This document shows positions 42,508 to 51,860 of a stretch of DNA of 64,000 bases, one piece after another. Source of the DNA: Stutzerimonas balearica DSM 6083 (lineage in GTDB: Bacteria; Pseudomonadota; Gammaproteobacteria; Pseudomonadales; Pseudomonadaceae); assembly GCF_000818015.1 (NCBI RefSeq), contig NZ_CP007511.1:971001-1035000 (forward strand), written 5' to 3'. The first letter of the stretch is position 1; every line of letters begins with the position of its first letter. The position numbers were made by a program, and so were the translations under genes. The notes below the pieces were generated by a model. The model saw only the letters and a program-made list of their open reading frames with translations, ran no database searches and was not told where the DNA came from.

Positions 42508-43517
42508 GCGGCCTCCCCCTGTCCATCCTCCGCGTTGGGCCCTGAGCGTTGCTCGGCAAAAAAGGACTGAATGGCCAGTCCTTGTGCCAGCCTGTCGTCC
42601 AGACGATTGAACCGGGCGCGGAACTCGCGTGCGCCCGGCAGTGATTCGAGATACCAGGCGACGTGCTTGCGGGCGATGCGTACGCCCATCACATCGCCAT
42701 AGAACGCATGCAGCGCATCAAGGTGTTCTAGCAGAACGCCGCGCAGTTCCTCGACACCGATCGTCGGCAGCAGCGTGCCGTGTTCGAGGAAGTGATTGAT
42801 CTCACGGAAGATCCAGGGGCGGCCCTGGGCTGCACGGCCGATCAACAGACCGTCGGCGCCGGTGCGGGCCAGCACTTCGCGTGCCTTGTGCGGAGAATCG
42901 ATGTCGCCGTTGGCGAACACCGGAATGCCGATGCTCTGCTTGATGGTGGCGATGGTTTCGTATTCGGCCTCGCCGGTGTAGAGGTCGGCGCGGGTCCGGC
43001 CGTGCACGGCAAGTGCGCAGATGCCCGCCTGTTCGGCGATGCGCGCGATGGTCACGCCGTTGCGGTTGTCGCGGTCCCAGCCGGTGCGGATCTTCAGCGT
43101 CACCGGAACGTCGACGGCCGCGACCACGGTTTCGAGAATCTGCGCGACCAGGGCTTCGTCGCGCATCAGGGCGGAGCCGGCGGCCTTGTTGCAGACCTTC
43201 TTTGCCGGGCAGCCCATGTTGATGTCGATGATCTGGGCGCCCATTTCGACGTTGCGCCGAGCCGCCTCGGCCAGCATCTGCGGATCACCGCCGGCGATCT
43301 GGACCGAGCGGGGCTCGGGCTCGCCTGCGTGCTGCAGCCTGAGGCGGGACTTGCGGCTGTGCCAAAGGCGCACGTCGCTGGTCAGCATCTCCGAGACCAC
43401 CATGCCGGCGCCGAAGCGACGACACAGGCGTCGGAACGGCTGATCGGTCACGCCGGCCATGGGCGCGAGAATCAGGCGATTCGGTAAGGTGTAAGGGCCG
43501 ATGCGTACCGCTGACAT
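42504..43517 (-). CDS. dusB: tRNA-dihydrouridine synthase B
   Basis: DusB reduces uridine in the D loop of tRNA using FMN. The 337-residue protein begins with [21 protein letters not shown], contains [14 protein letters not shown] with the catalytic Cys (second one of the motif), [23 protein letters not shown] and ANGDIDSP, all characteristic. It precedes fis with a 4-bp overlap and is probably the first gene of the dusB-fis operon. Confidence 0.97.
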   Translation of the reverse strand: MSAVRIGPYTLPNRLILAPMAGVTDQPFRRLCRRFGAGMVVSEMLTSDVRLWHSRKSRLRLQHAGEPEPRSVQIAGGDPQMLAEAARRNVEMGAQIIDINMGCPAKKVCNKAAGSALMRDEALVAQILETVVAAVDVPVTLKIRTGWDRDNRNGVTIARIAEQAGICALAVHGRTRADLYTGEAEYETIATIKQSIGIPVFANGDIDSPHKAREVLARTGADGLLIGRAAQGRPWIFREINHFLEHGTLLPTIGVEELRGVLLEHLDALHAFYGDVMGVRIARKHVAWYLESLPGAREFRARFNRLDDRLAQGLAIQSFFAEQRSGPNAEDGQGEAA

Positions 43518-43682
43518 GTAGATTCCCTGCCTGGAGCCTGCTTGTTAGGTCGATCGGGACTGCAAAAAAGGGTGGGCATAATACCCGCTCCGGATGACGG
43601 GTTAAAGGTTGTTCTGAACAAATTCTGAGCAGCCGAAAGCTTATCGCCAGAAGTTGTTGGCGGCGCCTGGCGCGCCGCCAGT

Positions 43683-44915
43683 TCACTCCGGGGAATGGAA
43701 GCTGAGGCTGTAATTGACCGCCTTGGCACCCGGGTCGAGGATATCCAGCGCGATGTGGATAGGGACCTGCGGCGGCATCTCGTGCTGGCCGGCCAGTTCG
43801 CCGGCGAGGTATTCGCCGGGCTTGAAGCTGCGACTGGCGACCAGTTTGCCGTTGAGATCGGCAAAGCGCAGCTCCAGCAGTGGGAAGGGCTGGGCGAAGG
43901 GGGCGCGGTTGTAGAGGATGGCATCGACCACCAGCGCGCCCTCGAAGTCCGGATGGCTGCGCACCACCAGGTTGCTGCTGCGGATCTGGCTGATGTCCAC
44001 GCGTGATGGCAGTGTGCAGCCTAGCGACGGGCAGGCCAGTTCGAACCAGGGACGGTAGCGATCCTGCCGTGCCAGTTCGTCGAAGTTGTAGACCAGATAC
44101 TGAGCGGCGAGGCCGCCCGCGGCGAGCAGGTTCAGCAGTCCCCAGCCCAACCAGCGTCCCCACGGCTTGCGTTGCTCGCGCCAGTCGAGCTGCAACGGCT
44201 CTTCCTCGAGTTCGAACAAGTCGCCCCTTGGCAGGTCGGGCTCCTGTCGGGAGTGCTCAATGGCCGTCTGCTCGTCGTCGGAACCCTGCGTTTCAAGCGC
44301 CGTCGTGCTCAGTGCGGGCTCGATGCGTTCCTCGAGCGGGGCCGCGCTGGATGGCGCAGCGGGGCGAGTCAGTGGTGCCGGGGGTGTCGCGGTGTTGCGA
44401 TCAGCCGGCGTGAGTCGGTCATTGGCAAAGGGGCTGGCGGCGGGCGGTGCTTTGGTGTCGTCGCGCTGTTCCTCGGCCAGCAGCGCTTCGGCCCAGGCCT
44501 CGTCCGGGTGTGGCGGCTGCGCGAGCGGGCGAGCCGTCAGGGTATTGGCTTCGGTCAGCTCGTTGAGGTCGCGCGAGAGTGCGCGCTCCTGAGCTTCGAG
44601 CTTGGCCAGTTCTTCATCGAGATCCAGGTTGTCCAGGTCAAGGTCGTCGTGGATCCACTGCGAGTCGTCCTGGGCAGCCCTGTCGGGGCCGGCGCTGGGC
44701 GCGGCAGCTGCAGGCGCCGGAGTTTGCGTGGGCGCCTCGGCAAGGGGGCTTTGCTGCGGTTGCCCACTCTGCGGATCCTGCGAAAGTGCGTGCGCGGCAT
44801 TGAACACTTCCAGGCAGGCGCCGCAACGCACCATGCCGCGCGCGGCAGTCAGCTGGGTGCTGCTGACGCGGAAGCTGGTGCTGCAGTGAGGGCACTGGGT
44901 GATGAAGCTGGTCAT
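43683..44915 (-). CDS. Zinc-ribbon and DUF3426 membrane protein
   Basis: The 410-residue protein starts with an MJ0042-type zinc ribbon of two CxxC pairs (CPHCSTSF and CGAC), followed by a long Pro/Ala/Glu/Asp-rich disordered linker (about 50-240), one membrane helix (WLGWGLLNLLAAGGLAAQYLVY, split here by a short arginine-rich start) and a periplasmic DUF3426 domain of about 130 residues ending NYSLSFHSPE. It follows prmA on the same strand, a common neighbour pair in gammaproteobacteria. Function unknown. Confidence 0.85.
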   Translation of the reverse strand: MTSFITQCPHCSTSFRVSSTQLTAARGMVRCGACLEVFNAAHALSQDPQSGQPQQSPLAEAPTQTPAPAAAAPSAGPDRAAQDDSQWIHDDLDLDNLDLDEELAKLEAQERALSRDLNELTEANTLTARPLAQPPHPDEAWAEALLAEEQRDDTKAPPAASPFANDRLTPADRNTATPPAPLTRPAAPSSAAPLEERIEPALSTTALETQGSDDEQTAIEHSRQEPDLPRGDLFELEEEPLQLDWREQRKPWGRWLGWGLLNLLAAGGLAAQYLVYNFDELARQDRYRPWFELACPSLGCTLPSRVDISQIRSSNLVVRSHPDFEGALVVDAILYNRAPFAQPFPLLELRFADLNGKLVASRSFKPGEYLAGELAGQHEMPPQVPIHIALDILDPGAKAVNYSLSFHSPE

Positions 44916-44981
44916 GCACGATTCCGCAGGAAAATGCCGGCTAGTCTAGCGCAGGCGATGGCTGATCCGGCAGCGCTGCCG

Positions 44982-45860
44982 TTAGCTGCGCACGCCGCTG
45001 ATTCGCACCCAGCCATCTTTTTCGGCCGTCGGGTCAAGATCAAACGCGGCCTGGTAGGCACTGCGGACCTCGTCGGCCTGTTCGGCCAGAATCCCGGACA
45101 GCGCCAGGCGCCCACCCTTTTTGACCAGTGCGGTAATGGTCGGTGCCAGCTCGACCAGCGGACCGGCAAGGATGTTCGCAACCACGACGTCCGCGGGCTC
45201 TTGCGGCAGGTCGGCCGGCAGGTAGACCGGGAAGGCGTCGGCCGCCAAGCCGTTGCGGCCGGCGTTGTCGCGCGAGGCCTCCAGCGCCTGTGGATCGATG
45301 TCGGTGCCGCGCGCCGAAGCGGCGCCGAGCAGCAAGGCGGCTATACCAAGGATGCCCGAGCCGCAGCCGAAATCGAGCACGCTGCAGCCGCCAAGGGCCT
45401 GGCCGTCCAGCCACTCCAGGCAGAGGGCGGTGGTGGGGTGGGTGCCGGTACCAAAGGCCAGGCCGGGGTCCAGCAGCAGATTGACCGCCTCGGGCTGCGG
45501 TGCTTCGTGCCAGCTCGGTACGATCCACAGGCGCCTGCCGAAACGCATGGGCTGGAAGTTGTCCATCCAGCTACGCTCCCAGTCCTGGTCTTCGATGCGC
45601 TCGAGTTGGTGATCCGGCACCTGGCCGCCGCGCAGCAGCGCGAGGTGCGCGAGCAGCGAGTCGCCGTCGGTGTCATCCTCGAACAGGGCGAGCAGGTGTG
45701 TGTGGGTCCAGAGCGGCGTCGTTCCCAGGTCGGGTTCGAAGATGGGCTGGTCCTCCGCATCCATGAAGGTGACCGAAACGGCGCCGAGTTCCAGCAGCTG
45801 GTCTTCCAGTTCGGGCGCCTGCTCGGGCGTGATGGCGAGTCGGACTTGCAGCCAGGGCAT
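44982..45860 (-). CDS. prmA: Ribosomal protein L11 methyltransferase
   Basis: PrmA trimethylates residues of L11. The 292-residue protein has the N-terminal substrate-binding domain ([10 protein letters not shown]), a linker with FGTGTHPTT, and the class I methyltransferase motif [16 protein letters not shown], followed by DIDPQAL and [10 protein letters not shown]. All blocks are typical. It lies between accC and the DUF3426 gene on the same strand, after the accC terminator, so it likely has its own promoter. Confidence 0.97.
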   Translation of the reverse strand: MPWLQVRLAITPEQAPELEDQLLELGAVSVTFMDAEDQPIFEPDLGTTPLWTHTHLLALFEDDTDGDSLLAHLALLRGGQVPDHQLERIEDQDWERSWMDNFQPMRFGRRLWIVPSWHEAPQPEAVNLLLDPGLAFGTGTHPTTALCLEWLDGQALGGCSVLDFGCGSGILGIAALLLGAASARGTDIDPQALEASRDNAGRNGLAADAFPVYLPADLPQEPADVVVANILAGPLVELAPTITALVKKGGRLALSGILAEQADEVRSAYQAAFDLDPTAEKDGWVRISGVRS

Positions 45861-45944
45861 GGGAGGCCTCTTCGGGATGGGCAGGGATGGCGGGCAAGCT
45901 TACTGGAGAGGGTGCAGCGCGACCAGTGCAGCGAGGGGTTGCGA

Positions 45945-45977
45945 AAACGACAGAGGCCGCCCGAAGGCAGCCTCTGT
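45945..45977 (-). terminator. Rho-independent terminator after accC
   Basis: On the minus strand ACAGAGGCTGCC and GGCGGCCTCTGT pair (one G-T) around a TTCG tetraloop, followed by CGTTTTCG. It separates accBC from prmA. Confidence 0.85.
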
Positions 45978-45998
45978 TTGCAGCGCCGGGCCTGTGGC

Positions 45999-47348
45999 TC
46001 AGTGCTTGTCCATACCCAGTTTCTTTTCCAGGTAATGGATGTTCACGCCGCCCTTGCAGAAGCCAGCATCGCGCGTCAGCTCGCGATGCAGCGGGGCGTT
46101 GGTCTTGATGCCGTCAACGATCAGTTCGTCCAGGGCATTGCGCATCCGGCCCATGGCCTCGTCGCGGCTGCCGCCGAAGGTGATCAGCTTGGCTACCAGC
46201 GAGTCGTAGTTCGGCGGTACCGCATAGCCGTCGTACAGGTGCGAATCGACGCGAACGCCGTTGCCGCCGGGCGCATGGAAGTGCTTTACCTTGCCCGGGC
46301 TCGGCATGAAGGTGCGAGGATCCTCGGCGTTGATCCGGCACTCGATGGCATGGCCGCGAATCACCACGTCTTCTTGCGTGATCGACAGCTTTTGGCCGCC
46401 GCCGATCAGCAGCATTTCCTTGACGATGTCCACGCCGGTGACCATTTCGGTGACCGGGTGCTCGACCTGGACGCGGGTGTTCATCTCGATGAAGTAGAAG
46501 TTGCCGTCTTCATAGAGGAACTCGAAGGTGCCGGCGCCGCGGTAGCCGATGTCGAGGCAGGCCTGCACGCAATGGGCCTGGACCTTGCGGCGAGCCTCTT
46601 CGTCGATCAGTGGCGCAGGAGCTTCCTCGATCACCTTCTGGTGGCGGCGCTGCAGCGAGCAGTCGCGGTCGCCCAGGTGGATGGCGTTGCCCTGGCCGTC
46701 GGCAAGTACCTGGATCTCCACGTGACGCGGATTGACCAGAAACTTCTCGAGGTAAACCATCGGGTTACCGAAGGCAGCGCCCGCTTCGTTACGGGTGAGC
46801 TTGGCCGAGGCGATCAGGTCCTCTTCCTTGTGCACCACGCGCATGCCGCGACCACCGCCGCCGCCTGCGGCCTTGATGATCACCGGATAGCCCACTTCGC
46901 GGGCGATCTTCAGCGCTTCTTCCTCGTCTTCCGGCAGTGGGCCGTCGGAGCCCGGCACCGTCGGTACGCCGGCCTTCTTCATCGCATCCTTGGCCGAGAC
47001 CTTGTCGCCCATGAGGCGAATGACGTCGGCGGTCGGGCCGATGAAGGTGAAACCGGACTTTTCCACCTGTTCGGCGAAGTCGGCATTCTCGGCAAGGAAG
47101 CCGTAGCCGGGGTGGATGCCGTCGGCGCCAGTCACTTCGGCGGCCGCGATGATGGCCGGAATGCTCAGGTAGGATTTGGCGGAGGCCGCCGGGCCGATGC
47201 ACACCGACTCGTCGGCCAGCGAGACGTGCATCAGATCACGGTCGGCGGTGGAGTACACCGCGACGGTCTTGATGCCCAGCTCCTTGCAGGCGCGCAGTAC
47301 GCGCAGCGCAATTTCGCCGCGGTTGGCGATCAGTACTTTTTCCAACAT
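45999..47348 (-). CDS. accC: Biotin carboxylase subunit of acetyl-CoA carboxylase
   Basis: AccC carboxylates biotin on AccB with ATP and bicarbonate, the first half-reaction of fatty-acid synthesis. The 449-residue ATP-grasp enzyme begins [16 protein letters not shown] and contains the glycine-rich ATP loop [41 protein letters not shown] and the catalytic [14 protein letters not shown]. It follows accB by 17 bp, forming the accBC operon. Confidence 0.98.
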   Translation of the reverse strand: MLEKVLIANRGEIALRVLRACKELGIKTVAVYSTADRDLMHVSLADESVCIGPAASAKSYLSIPAIIAAAEVTGADGIHPGYGFLAENADFAEQVEKSGFTFIGPTADVIRLMGDKVSAKDAMKKAGVPTVPGSDGPLPEDEEEALKIAREVGYPVIIKAAGGGGGRGMRVVHKEEDLIASAKLTRNEAGAAFGNPMVYLEKFLVNPRHVEIQVLADGQGNAIHLGDRDCSLQRRHQKVIEEAPAPLIDEEARRKVQAHCVQACLDIGYRGAGTFEFLYEDGNFYFIEMNTRVQVEHPVTEMVTGVDIVKEMLLIGGGQKLSITQEDVVIRGHAIECRINAEDPRTFMPSPGKVKHFHAPGGNGVRVDSHLYDGYAVPPNYDSLVAKLITFGGSRDEAMGRMRNALDELIVDGIKTNAPLHRELTRDAGFCKGGVNIHYLEKKLGMDKH

Positions 47349-47365
47349 CGTTGGCTCCCGGCGGT

Positions 47366-47824
47366 TCAAACGATGGTGAACAGCGGCTGATCGAACTCAA
47401 CCGGATGGCCATTTTCCACCAGGACGGATTCGATGGTGCCGCTGGTCTCGGCCTCGATGTGGTTCATCATCTTCATGGCTTCGACGATGCAGAGGATGTC
47501 GCCTTTCTTCACGGTCTGGCCGACGTCGACGAAAGGCTTGGCTTCCGGCGAAGAGGCGCGATAGAAAGTGCCGACCATCGGCGAGCGAACCACGGTGCCG
47601 TTCAGCTTTGGAGCGGCTGGGGCCGATTCGCTTGCGGCGGGTGCAGCGGCAGGTGCCGGGGCAGCGACCGGCGCGGGAGCCGGCGCATAGACCGGTTGCT
47701 GCACGGCCATCTGCTTGCTGTGGCGACTGATGCGAACGGATTCTTCACCTTCGTGAATCTCCAGCTCGTCGATGCCCGACTCTTCCAGCAGTTCGATCAG
47801 TTTCTTGACTTTGCGAATATCCAT
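47366..47824 (-). CDS. accB: Biotin carboxyl carrier protein of acetyl-CoA carboxylase
   Basis: AccB carries the biotin that shuttles carboxyl groups. The 152-residue protein has an N-terminal helical domain ([17 protein letters not shown]), a Pro/Ala-rich flexible linker (about 50-75) and a C-terminal biotinyl domain with the biotin-accepting lysine in [11 protein letters not shown]. The thumb sequence [16 protein letters not shown] is present. It lies upstream of accC in the same operon and downstream of aroQ, as in P. aeruginosa. Confidence 0.98.
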   Translation of the reverse strand: MDIRKVKKLIELLEESGIDELEIHEGEESVRISRHSKQMAVQQPVYAPAPAPVAAPAPAAAPAASESAPAAPKLNGTVVRSPMVGTFYRASSPEAKPFVDVGQTVKKGDILCIVEAMKMMNHIEAETSGTIESVLVENGHPVEFDQPLFTIV

Positions 47825-47900
47825 GAAGCGTTGACTCCCAGGCTAAGTTCAGAGGGCATTACCGTTCGCAGTCTCCCGAGGCTGACAGGTGCGTCGCCGG

Positions 47901-48344
47901 TCAGGAAGCTGCGATGTGTTCCAGGGCGGCATCCAGGGCGAGGCGATAGCCGCTGGCGCCGAGGCCGCAAATCACTCCAACCGCTACGTCGGAGAAATAG
48001 GAGTGATGGCGGAAGGGTTCCCGTTTATGCACGTTGGATAGGTGCACTTCGATGAATGGGATGCTCACCGCAAGCAGCGCGTCACGCAATGCGACGCTCG
48101 TATGGGTGAACGCGGCGGGATTGATGATGATGAAGTCCACGCCTTCGTCGCGCGCAGCGTGGATGCGTTCGATCAGTTCGTATTCGGCGTTCGACTGCAG
48201 GTGCAGCAGGTGATGGCCGGCCTCGCGCGCGCGCTGCTCGAGGTTCTGGTTGATCTGCGCCAGGGTAACGGCGCCGTAGACGCCGGGCTCACGCGAGCCC
48301 AGCAGGTTGAGATTCGGGCCGTGAAGGACCAGAAACGTGGCCAT
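47901..48344 (-). CDS. aroQ: 3-dehydroquinate dehydratase, type II
   Basis: AroQ dehydrates 3-dehydroquinate in the shikimate pathway. The 147-residue protein shows the type II pattern: [16 protein letters not shown] with the active-site tyrosine, [29 protein letters not shown] with the catalytic histidine, [18 protein letters not shown] and ICGLGASGY. It is upstream of accB, 76 bp away, in the usual aroQ-accB-accC order. Confidence 0.97.
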   Translation of the reverse strand: MATFLVLHGPNLNLLGSREPGVYGAVTLAQINQNLEQRAREAGHHLLHLQSNAEYELIERIHAARDEGVDFIIINPAAFTHTSVALRDALLAVSIPFIEVHLSNVHKREPFRHHSYFSDVAVGVICGLGASGYRLALDAALEHIAAS

Positions 48345-48491
48345 GGATGTCCCTTGTTCTTCTCGTTGGCACGGCGCGCGTGGAACCGCGGCCGGAAAAG
48401 GCCAAGACTATGCATGAAGGCCGGGCTGACTGTCCAGTCATGTGGCGATCGGCGGAAATGGCCGCACGATATCTGGAATTCGCCGCGCAAA

Positions 48492-50252
48492 TCACAGCTG
48501 GTCGGCGGCGATATCCAGCTTCGTGGCGAATTCGCCGGCGTCCAGTTCGCCTACCACTCGCGCGGCGCCGATCTCGGCCCCCTGGCGATCGAAGAAGAGG
48601 ATCGCCGGAGGGCCGAACAACTGGTAGCGGTCCAGCAGGGCGCGTTGCTCGGCATTGCTCTCGGTGATGTCGAAACGAACCAGGCGGTAACCGTTCAGGC
48701 GCGGGGCGATCTGCGTGGCGCGAAACACCTCGCGCTCGATCACCTTGCAGCTGATGCACCAGTCGGCATACCAGTCGAGCAGCAGCGGCTGACCCGCCTG
48801 TCTGGCGGCCGCGAACTGGCGCTGCAGCTCTTCGGGGGTGGAAATGCTATGCCACCGATCGGTCGTTTCCGCCGTTTCGGTTGGCAGCGCGCGTGCCAGC
48901 GGACGCAATGGGTCGTCGGCTCCCTGCAGCGCACCGACCCAGGCGGCCAGGGCATAGACCAGCAGCGCCAGGCCTGCCAGCTGTGCGAGCTTGCGAGGCG
49001 AGGTCTTGGGTACGAATTCGAGCGCACCGAGAAAGATCGCCGTTCCGGCCGCGAGCGTGCCCCACAGTGCCAATGCGAGCGGGCCGGGCAGGATGCGTTC
49101 GAGCATCCACACGGCGACGGCCAGCAGCAGCACGCCAAAGGCGTTGCGCACCTGCACCATCCAAGGCCCGCTTTTGGGCAGCAGCGCACTGCCGCCCGTT
49201 GCGAACAGGACCAGCGGCGTGCCCATGCCCAGACCCAGTGCGAACAGCTTCAGACCACCGCCAAGGGCGTCTCCGCTGGCGCTGATGTACAGCAGCGCGC
49301 CGGCCAGTGGCGCCGAGACGCAGGGCGAGACGAGCAGGCTGGAGACGGCGCCCAATAGCGCGGCGCCGGCAATCGATCCACCCCGGGCACGGTTGGCGAG
49401 ACCATCCAGCCGGGCGCTGATCGCCTGCGGCAGGCGCAGTTCGAACAAGCCGAACATGGCAAGGGCGAAGGCGACGAAGAACAGTGCAAACGGGACCAGT
49501 ACCCAGGGCGATTGCAGCCTGGCCTGGAGGTTGAGTTCGGCGCCGAACTGCCCCATCAGCGCGCCGAGCAACGCGAAGCCAGTCGCCATTGGCAGTACGT
49601 ACGCCAGCGAAAGCGCCAGGCTGCGGCCGGTGCTTGGCTGACCGCGCAGGACCACGCCGGACAGAATCGGCAGCATGGGCAGTACGCAGGGGGTAAAGGT
49701 CAGGCCGAGGCCGGCGAGAAAGAACAGCAGCACCGAGCGCAGCAGCGGCTCGCCATCGGTGCTCGCAGCCTGGGGCTGCTCGCCTGCCGGAGGCTCGTCG
49801 CCAATGGTGAGCATCTCGGTTTCTGGCGGATAGCAAAGCCCCTGGTCGGCGCAGCCCTGGTAGCTGACACGCAGACCGAATGACCGACTGTCGGGGTTGC
49901 TGACCGGCAGCTCTACATCGAGCACGCCGTAATACACTTCGACCTCGCCGAAGTAGTCGTCGGTCTTCTGCTCCCCCCTAGGCAGTTGAGCTTCGCCCAG
50001 GGTCACGCCGGGGGTGGTCGTGGTGAACTGGAACCGATGCCGATAGAGGTAGTAGCCAGGCGCGGCGATGAAGCGCAGCTTCACTTGTGTGGGTGAGCTC
50101 TGGGTGACGCTCAGGCGGAAGGCTTCGCGAACCGGAAGGAAGTCGGCACTGTTGTTCAGCGTTCCCAGCGCGGGCGGTTGCTTATCGAACAGCCCAGCCT
50201 GGGTCAGCGGGGGCAAGAGCAGCAGAAACAGCAGGGTCAGCACACGGCGCAT
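48492..50252 (-). CDS. dsbD: Thiol:disulfide interchange protein DsbD
   Basis: DsbD carries electrons from cytoplasmic thioredoxin to periplasmic DsbC/DsbE. The 586-residue protein has a signal peptide (about 1-18), a periplasmic alpha domain with CADQGLCYPP, a central region of eight membrane helices with the intramembrane cysteines (FTPCVLPMLP and SPCVSAPL), and a C-terminal thioredoxin domain with WYADWCISCK. I chose the ATG following AGGTGG; in-frame ATGs further upstream lack a signal-peptide context. It precedes aroQ on the same strand by 147 bp. Confidence 0.95.
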   Translation of the reverse strand: MRRVLTLLFLLLLPPLTQAGLFDKQPPALGTLNNSADFLPVREAFRLSVTQSSPTQVKLRFIAAPGYYLYRHRFQFTTTTPGVTLGEAQLPRGEQKTDDYFGEVEVYYGVLDVELPVSNPDSRSFGLRVSYQGCADQGLCYPPETEMLTIGDEPPAGEQPQAASTDGEPLLRSVLLFFLAGLGLTFTPCVLPMLPILSGVVLRGQPSTGRSLALSLAYVLPMATGFALLGALMGQFGAELNLQARLQSPWVLVPFALFFVAFALAMFGLFELRLPQAISARLDGLANRARGGSIAGAALLGAVSSLLVSPCVSAPLAGALLYISASGDALGGGLKLFALGLGMGTPLVLFATGGSALLPKSGPWMVQVRNAFGVLLLAVAVWMLERILPGPLALALWGTLAAGTAIFLGALEFVPKTSPRKLAQLAGLALLVYALAAWVGALQGADDPLRPLARALPTETAETTDRWHSISTPEELQRQFAAARQAGQPLLLDWYADWCISCKVIEREVFRATQIAPRLNGYRLVRFDITESNAEQRALLDRYQLFGPPAILFFDRQGAEIGAARVVGELDAGEFATKLDIAADQL

Positions 50253-50313
50253 GGTCGTTCCACCTGAAACAGTGCGCGGCATCATACCCAAGCTCGTCCA
50301 GCATGGCGCGCGG

Positions 50314-50649
50314 TCAGTCGTCATCCCGGCCTTCCTCCTGCAGACAGATCCAGCCTTGCTCCTCTATGTGTGGCAGTGCCCGTAGCGCCCGGCCTTCGCA
50401 AGGGCCCGCGACACAGAGCCCGGTTTCGATGAGAAACAGCGCGCCGTGGCTCGCGCATTGCAAAAGGCTGCCACTGTCGTCGAGAAAACGATCCGGCTGC
50501 CATTCCAGCGGTAGCTGGCGATGAGGGCAGCGGTTTTCGTACAGATACACCTTGCCATTGCGCCGCACCGCGACCAGCCGCAGCTCGGGCAGCTCGAAGC
50601 CGCGGCTTTGGCCTTCGCCTATTTCGTGGCCAGGACAGAGACGAATCAT
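50314..50649 (-). CDS. Small Rieske [2Fe-2S] protein
   Basis: The 111-residue cytoplasmic protein carries the Rieske ligands as CPHRQLPLEW and LLQCASHGALF, that is CxH and CxxH separated by 18 residues. It resembles the small stand-alone ferredoxin-like Rieske proteins (NirD or naphthalene-dioxygenase-ferredoxin type), without an oxygenase or reductase nearby. The start at MIRLCPGHEIG is preceded by GGGAGC. It ends 61 bp before dsbD on the same strand, so the two may be co-transcribed. Partner unknown. Confidence 0.88.
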   Translation of the reverse strand: MIRLCPGHEIGEGQSRGFELPELRLVAVRRNGKVYLYENRCPHRQLPLEWQPDRFLDDSGSLLQCASHGALFLIETGLCVAGPCEGRALRALPHIEEQGWICLQEEGRDDD

Positions 50650-50779
50650 CTTCGGGCTCCCGCGCAAAAGAACGCATTATCCGCTTCGCTGCGGTCGCAG
50701 CAATCGCCCCGGGTGCTGTCCGGCGCTGCGCATGCGATAGTCGCCGGCAGTCCTGTACGTTCGCTTGTGAGGTGTCTCG

Positions 50780-51679
50780 ATGCGTCGCTGTCTTTCGTTG
50801 TTGTGCTTGCTACTGGCCGCGTGCAGTTCGTCAGCTCCGGTCTTGCCGCAGTGGCAGGCGACCGAGGGGCTGGAGCACAGCGAGGTCGGGCGCATCGTCG
50901 ACTTGCGTACGGGGCAGGTGATCGATCCCCGGCAGCTGGTCGAACGGCTAGCGCCCGCCGAGCGGGTCATCGTAGGGGAGCGCCACGACAATCCAGACCA
51001 TCACAGCCTCCAGCTCTGGCTCCTGCAGGCGCTTGCGCACGAGCGCGCGCAGGGCAGCGTGCTGCTGGAAATGATCGTTCCGGCACAGCAGGCCCGGGTT
51101 GATCAGGCGCGAGCGGACTTGGCGCGCGGCGACAGGCCTGCCGATCTGCCCGCCCGGCTGGACTGGTCTGAAGGCTGGCCGTGGAATCTCTACGGATCGC
51201 TGGTGGGCTATGCGCTTGCTCAGCCATACCCGCTGCTGGCTGCCAATCTGGACCGAAGCGAGATAGTGGAACTCTACCGTTCCCCTGTGCCGATACCCGG
51301 CAGAGCCTCGTCCCGGCGGGCGGTGATCGAGGCGCTGACGGCGCAGATCGTGCAGTCGCATTGCGGCATGTTGCCCGACACTCAGGTGCCTGCGATGGTC
51401 GGCATACAGCAACAACGTGATCGACGCATGGCCGAGCGGCTATTGGCCGCGCCGGCGCCGGCCCTGTTATTGGCGGGCGGCTTCCATGCGCGCCGCGATG
51501 TCGGTGTGCCGCTGCATATTGCCGACCTGGGTGGGCCAGCCCCATTGGTGGTGATGCTTGCCGAGGTCGGTGAGCCGGTCGAGCCGCGGCAGGCAGACTT
51601 TGTCTGGTTCACCCCGGGCCTGCCGGAGCAGGATCACTGTGCGGGCTTCAAGGCCGCGGCCGACGGCGGAAAGCCCTGA
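50780..51679 (+). CDS. ChaN/PhuW-like haem-binding lipoprotein
   Basis: The 299-residue protein has a lipoprotein signal with lipobox LLAAC (Cys16) and a ChaN-type (DUF399) domain with VIVGERHDNPDHH and LLAGGFHARRDVGVP. ChaN proteins bind haem on the cell surface or periplasmic face; in P. aeruginosa the related phuW gene is Fur-regulated and lies next to the prrF locus, as here. No Fur box is evident directly upstream of this gene. It is followed convergently by prrF. Confidence 0.87.
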   Translation: MRRCLSLLCLLLAACSSSAPVLPQWQATEGLEHSEVGRIVDLRTGQVIDPRQLVERLAPAERVIVGERHDNPDHHSLQLWLLQALAHERAQGSVLLEMIVPAQQARVDQARADLARGDRPADLPARLDWSEGWPWNLYGSLVGYALAQPYPLLAANLDRSEIVELYRSPVPIPGRASSRRAVIEALTAQIVQSHCGMLPDTQVPAMVGIQQQRDRRMAERLLAAPAPALLLAGGFHARRDVGVPLHIADLGGPAPLVVMLAEVGEPVEPRQADFVWFTPGLPEQDHCAGFKAAADGGKP

Positions 51680-51694
51680 GTCGTTTCGTCAGGC

Positions 51695-51721
51695 AAAAAA
51701 AGACCCGGCGGGTGCCGGGTC
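51695..51721 (-). terminator. Rho-independent terminator of prrF
   Basis: GACCCGGC and GCCGGGTC form an 8-bp stem with a four-base loop, followed on the minus strand by seven Ts. Confidence 0.93.
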
Positions 51722-51806
51722 AAAAACCGTGATTAGCCTGATGAGGAGATAACCCGAAAGTCCGACTGCCTGGGCTTTCAGTTACCGGCTGATCTCGCGA
51801 TCAGTT
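51695..51806 (-). ncRNA. prrF: PrrF-type iron-responsive small RNA
   Basis: PrrF RNAs repress iron-containing proteins (such as SodB and succinate dehydrogenase) when iron is scarce. The transcript predicted here is about 112 nt. It contains the conserved PrrF core GTCGGACTTTCGGGTTATC followed by CTCCTCATCAGGCTAATC, and ends with a GC hairpin and T run at 51702-51721/51695-51701. A promoter overlapped by a Fur-like site precedes it. The neighbours, a ChaN/PhuW-like lipoprotein and a CbpA-like protein, match the known prrF locus. Only one copy is present here. Confidence 0.92.
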
Positions 51807-51810
51807 GAAG

Positions 51811-51840
51811 TAATAATAACAATTCTCATTAGCGAGTCAA
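51811..51840 (-). promoter_or_regulatory. prrF promoter with overlapping Fur box
   Basis: On the minus strand TTGACT (51840-51835) and TATTAT (51818-51813) form -35 and -10 boxes with 16 bp spacing, predicting a start at about 51806. Between and over them lies AATGAGAATTGTTATTATT (51830-51812), which resembles the Fur consensus GATAATGATAATCATTATC. Iron-bound Fur would block this promoter. Confidence 0.82.
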
Positions 51841-51860
51841 GCACTCGGATGCACCTTTCG

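Noticed and set aside
44172..47390. 1072-codon open frame on the plus strand opposite DUF3426, prmA and accC
   Set aside because: Antisense shadow of three well-supported genes; the translation is rich in Gln, His and Gly with no motif, and no ribosome binding site is evident.
51811..51830. Fur box as an operator of the ChaN-like gene
   Set aside because: It lies about 130 bp downstream of that gene's stop; the -35/-10 around it face the opposite way and drive prrF.
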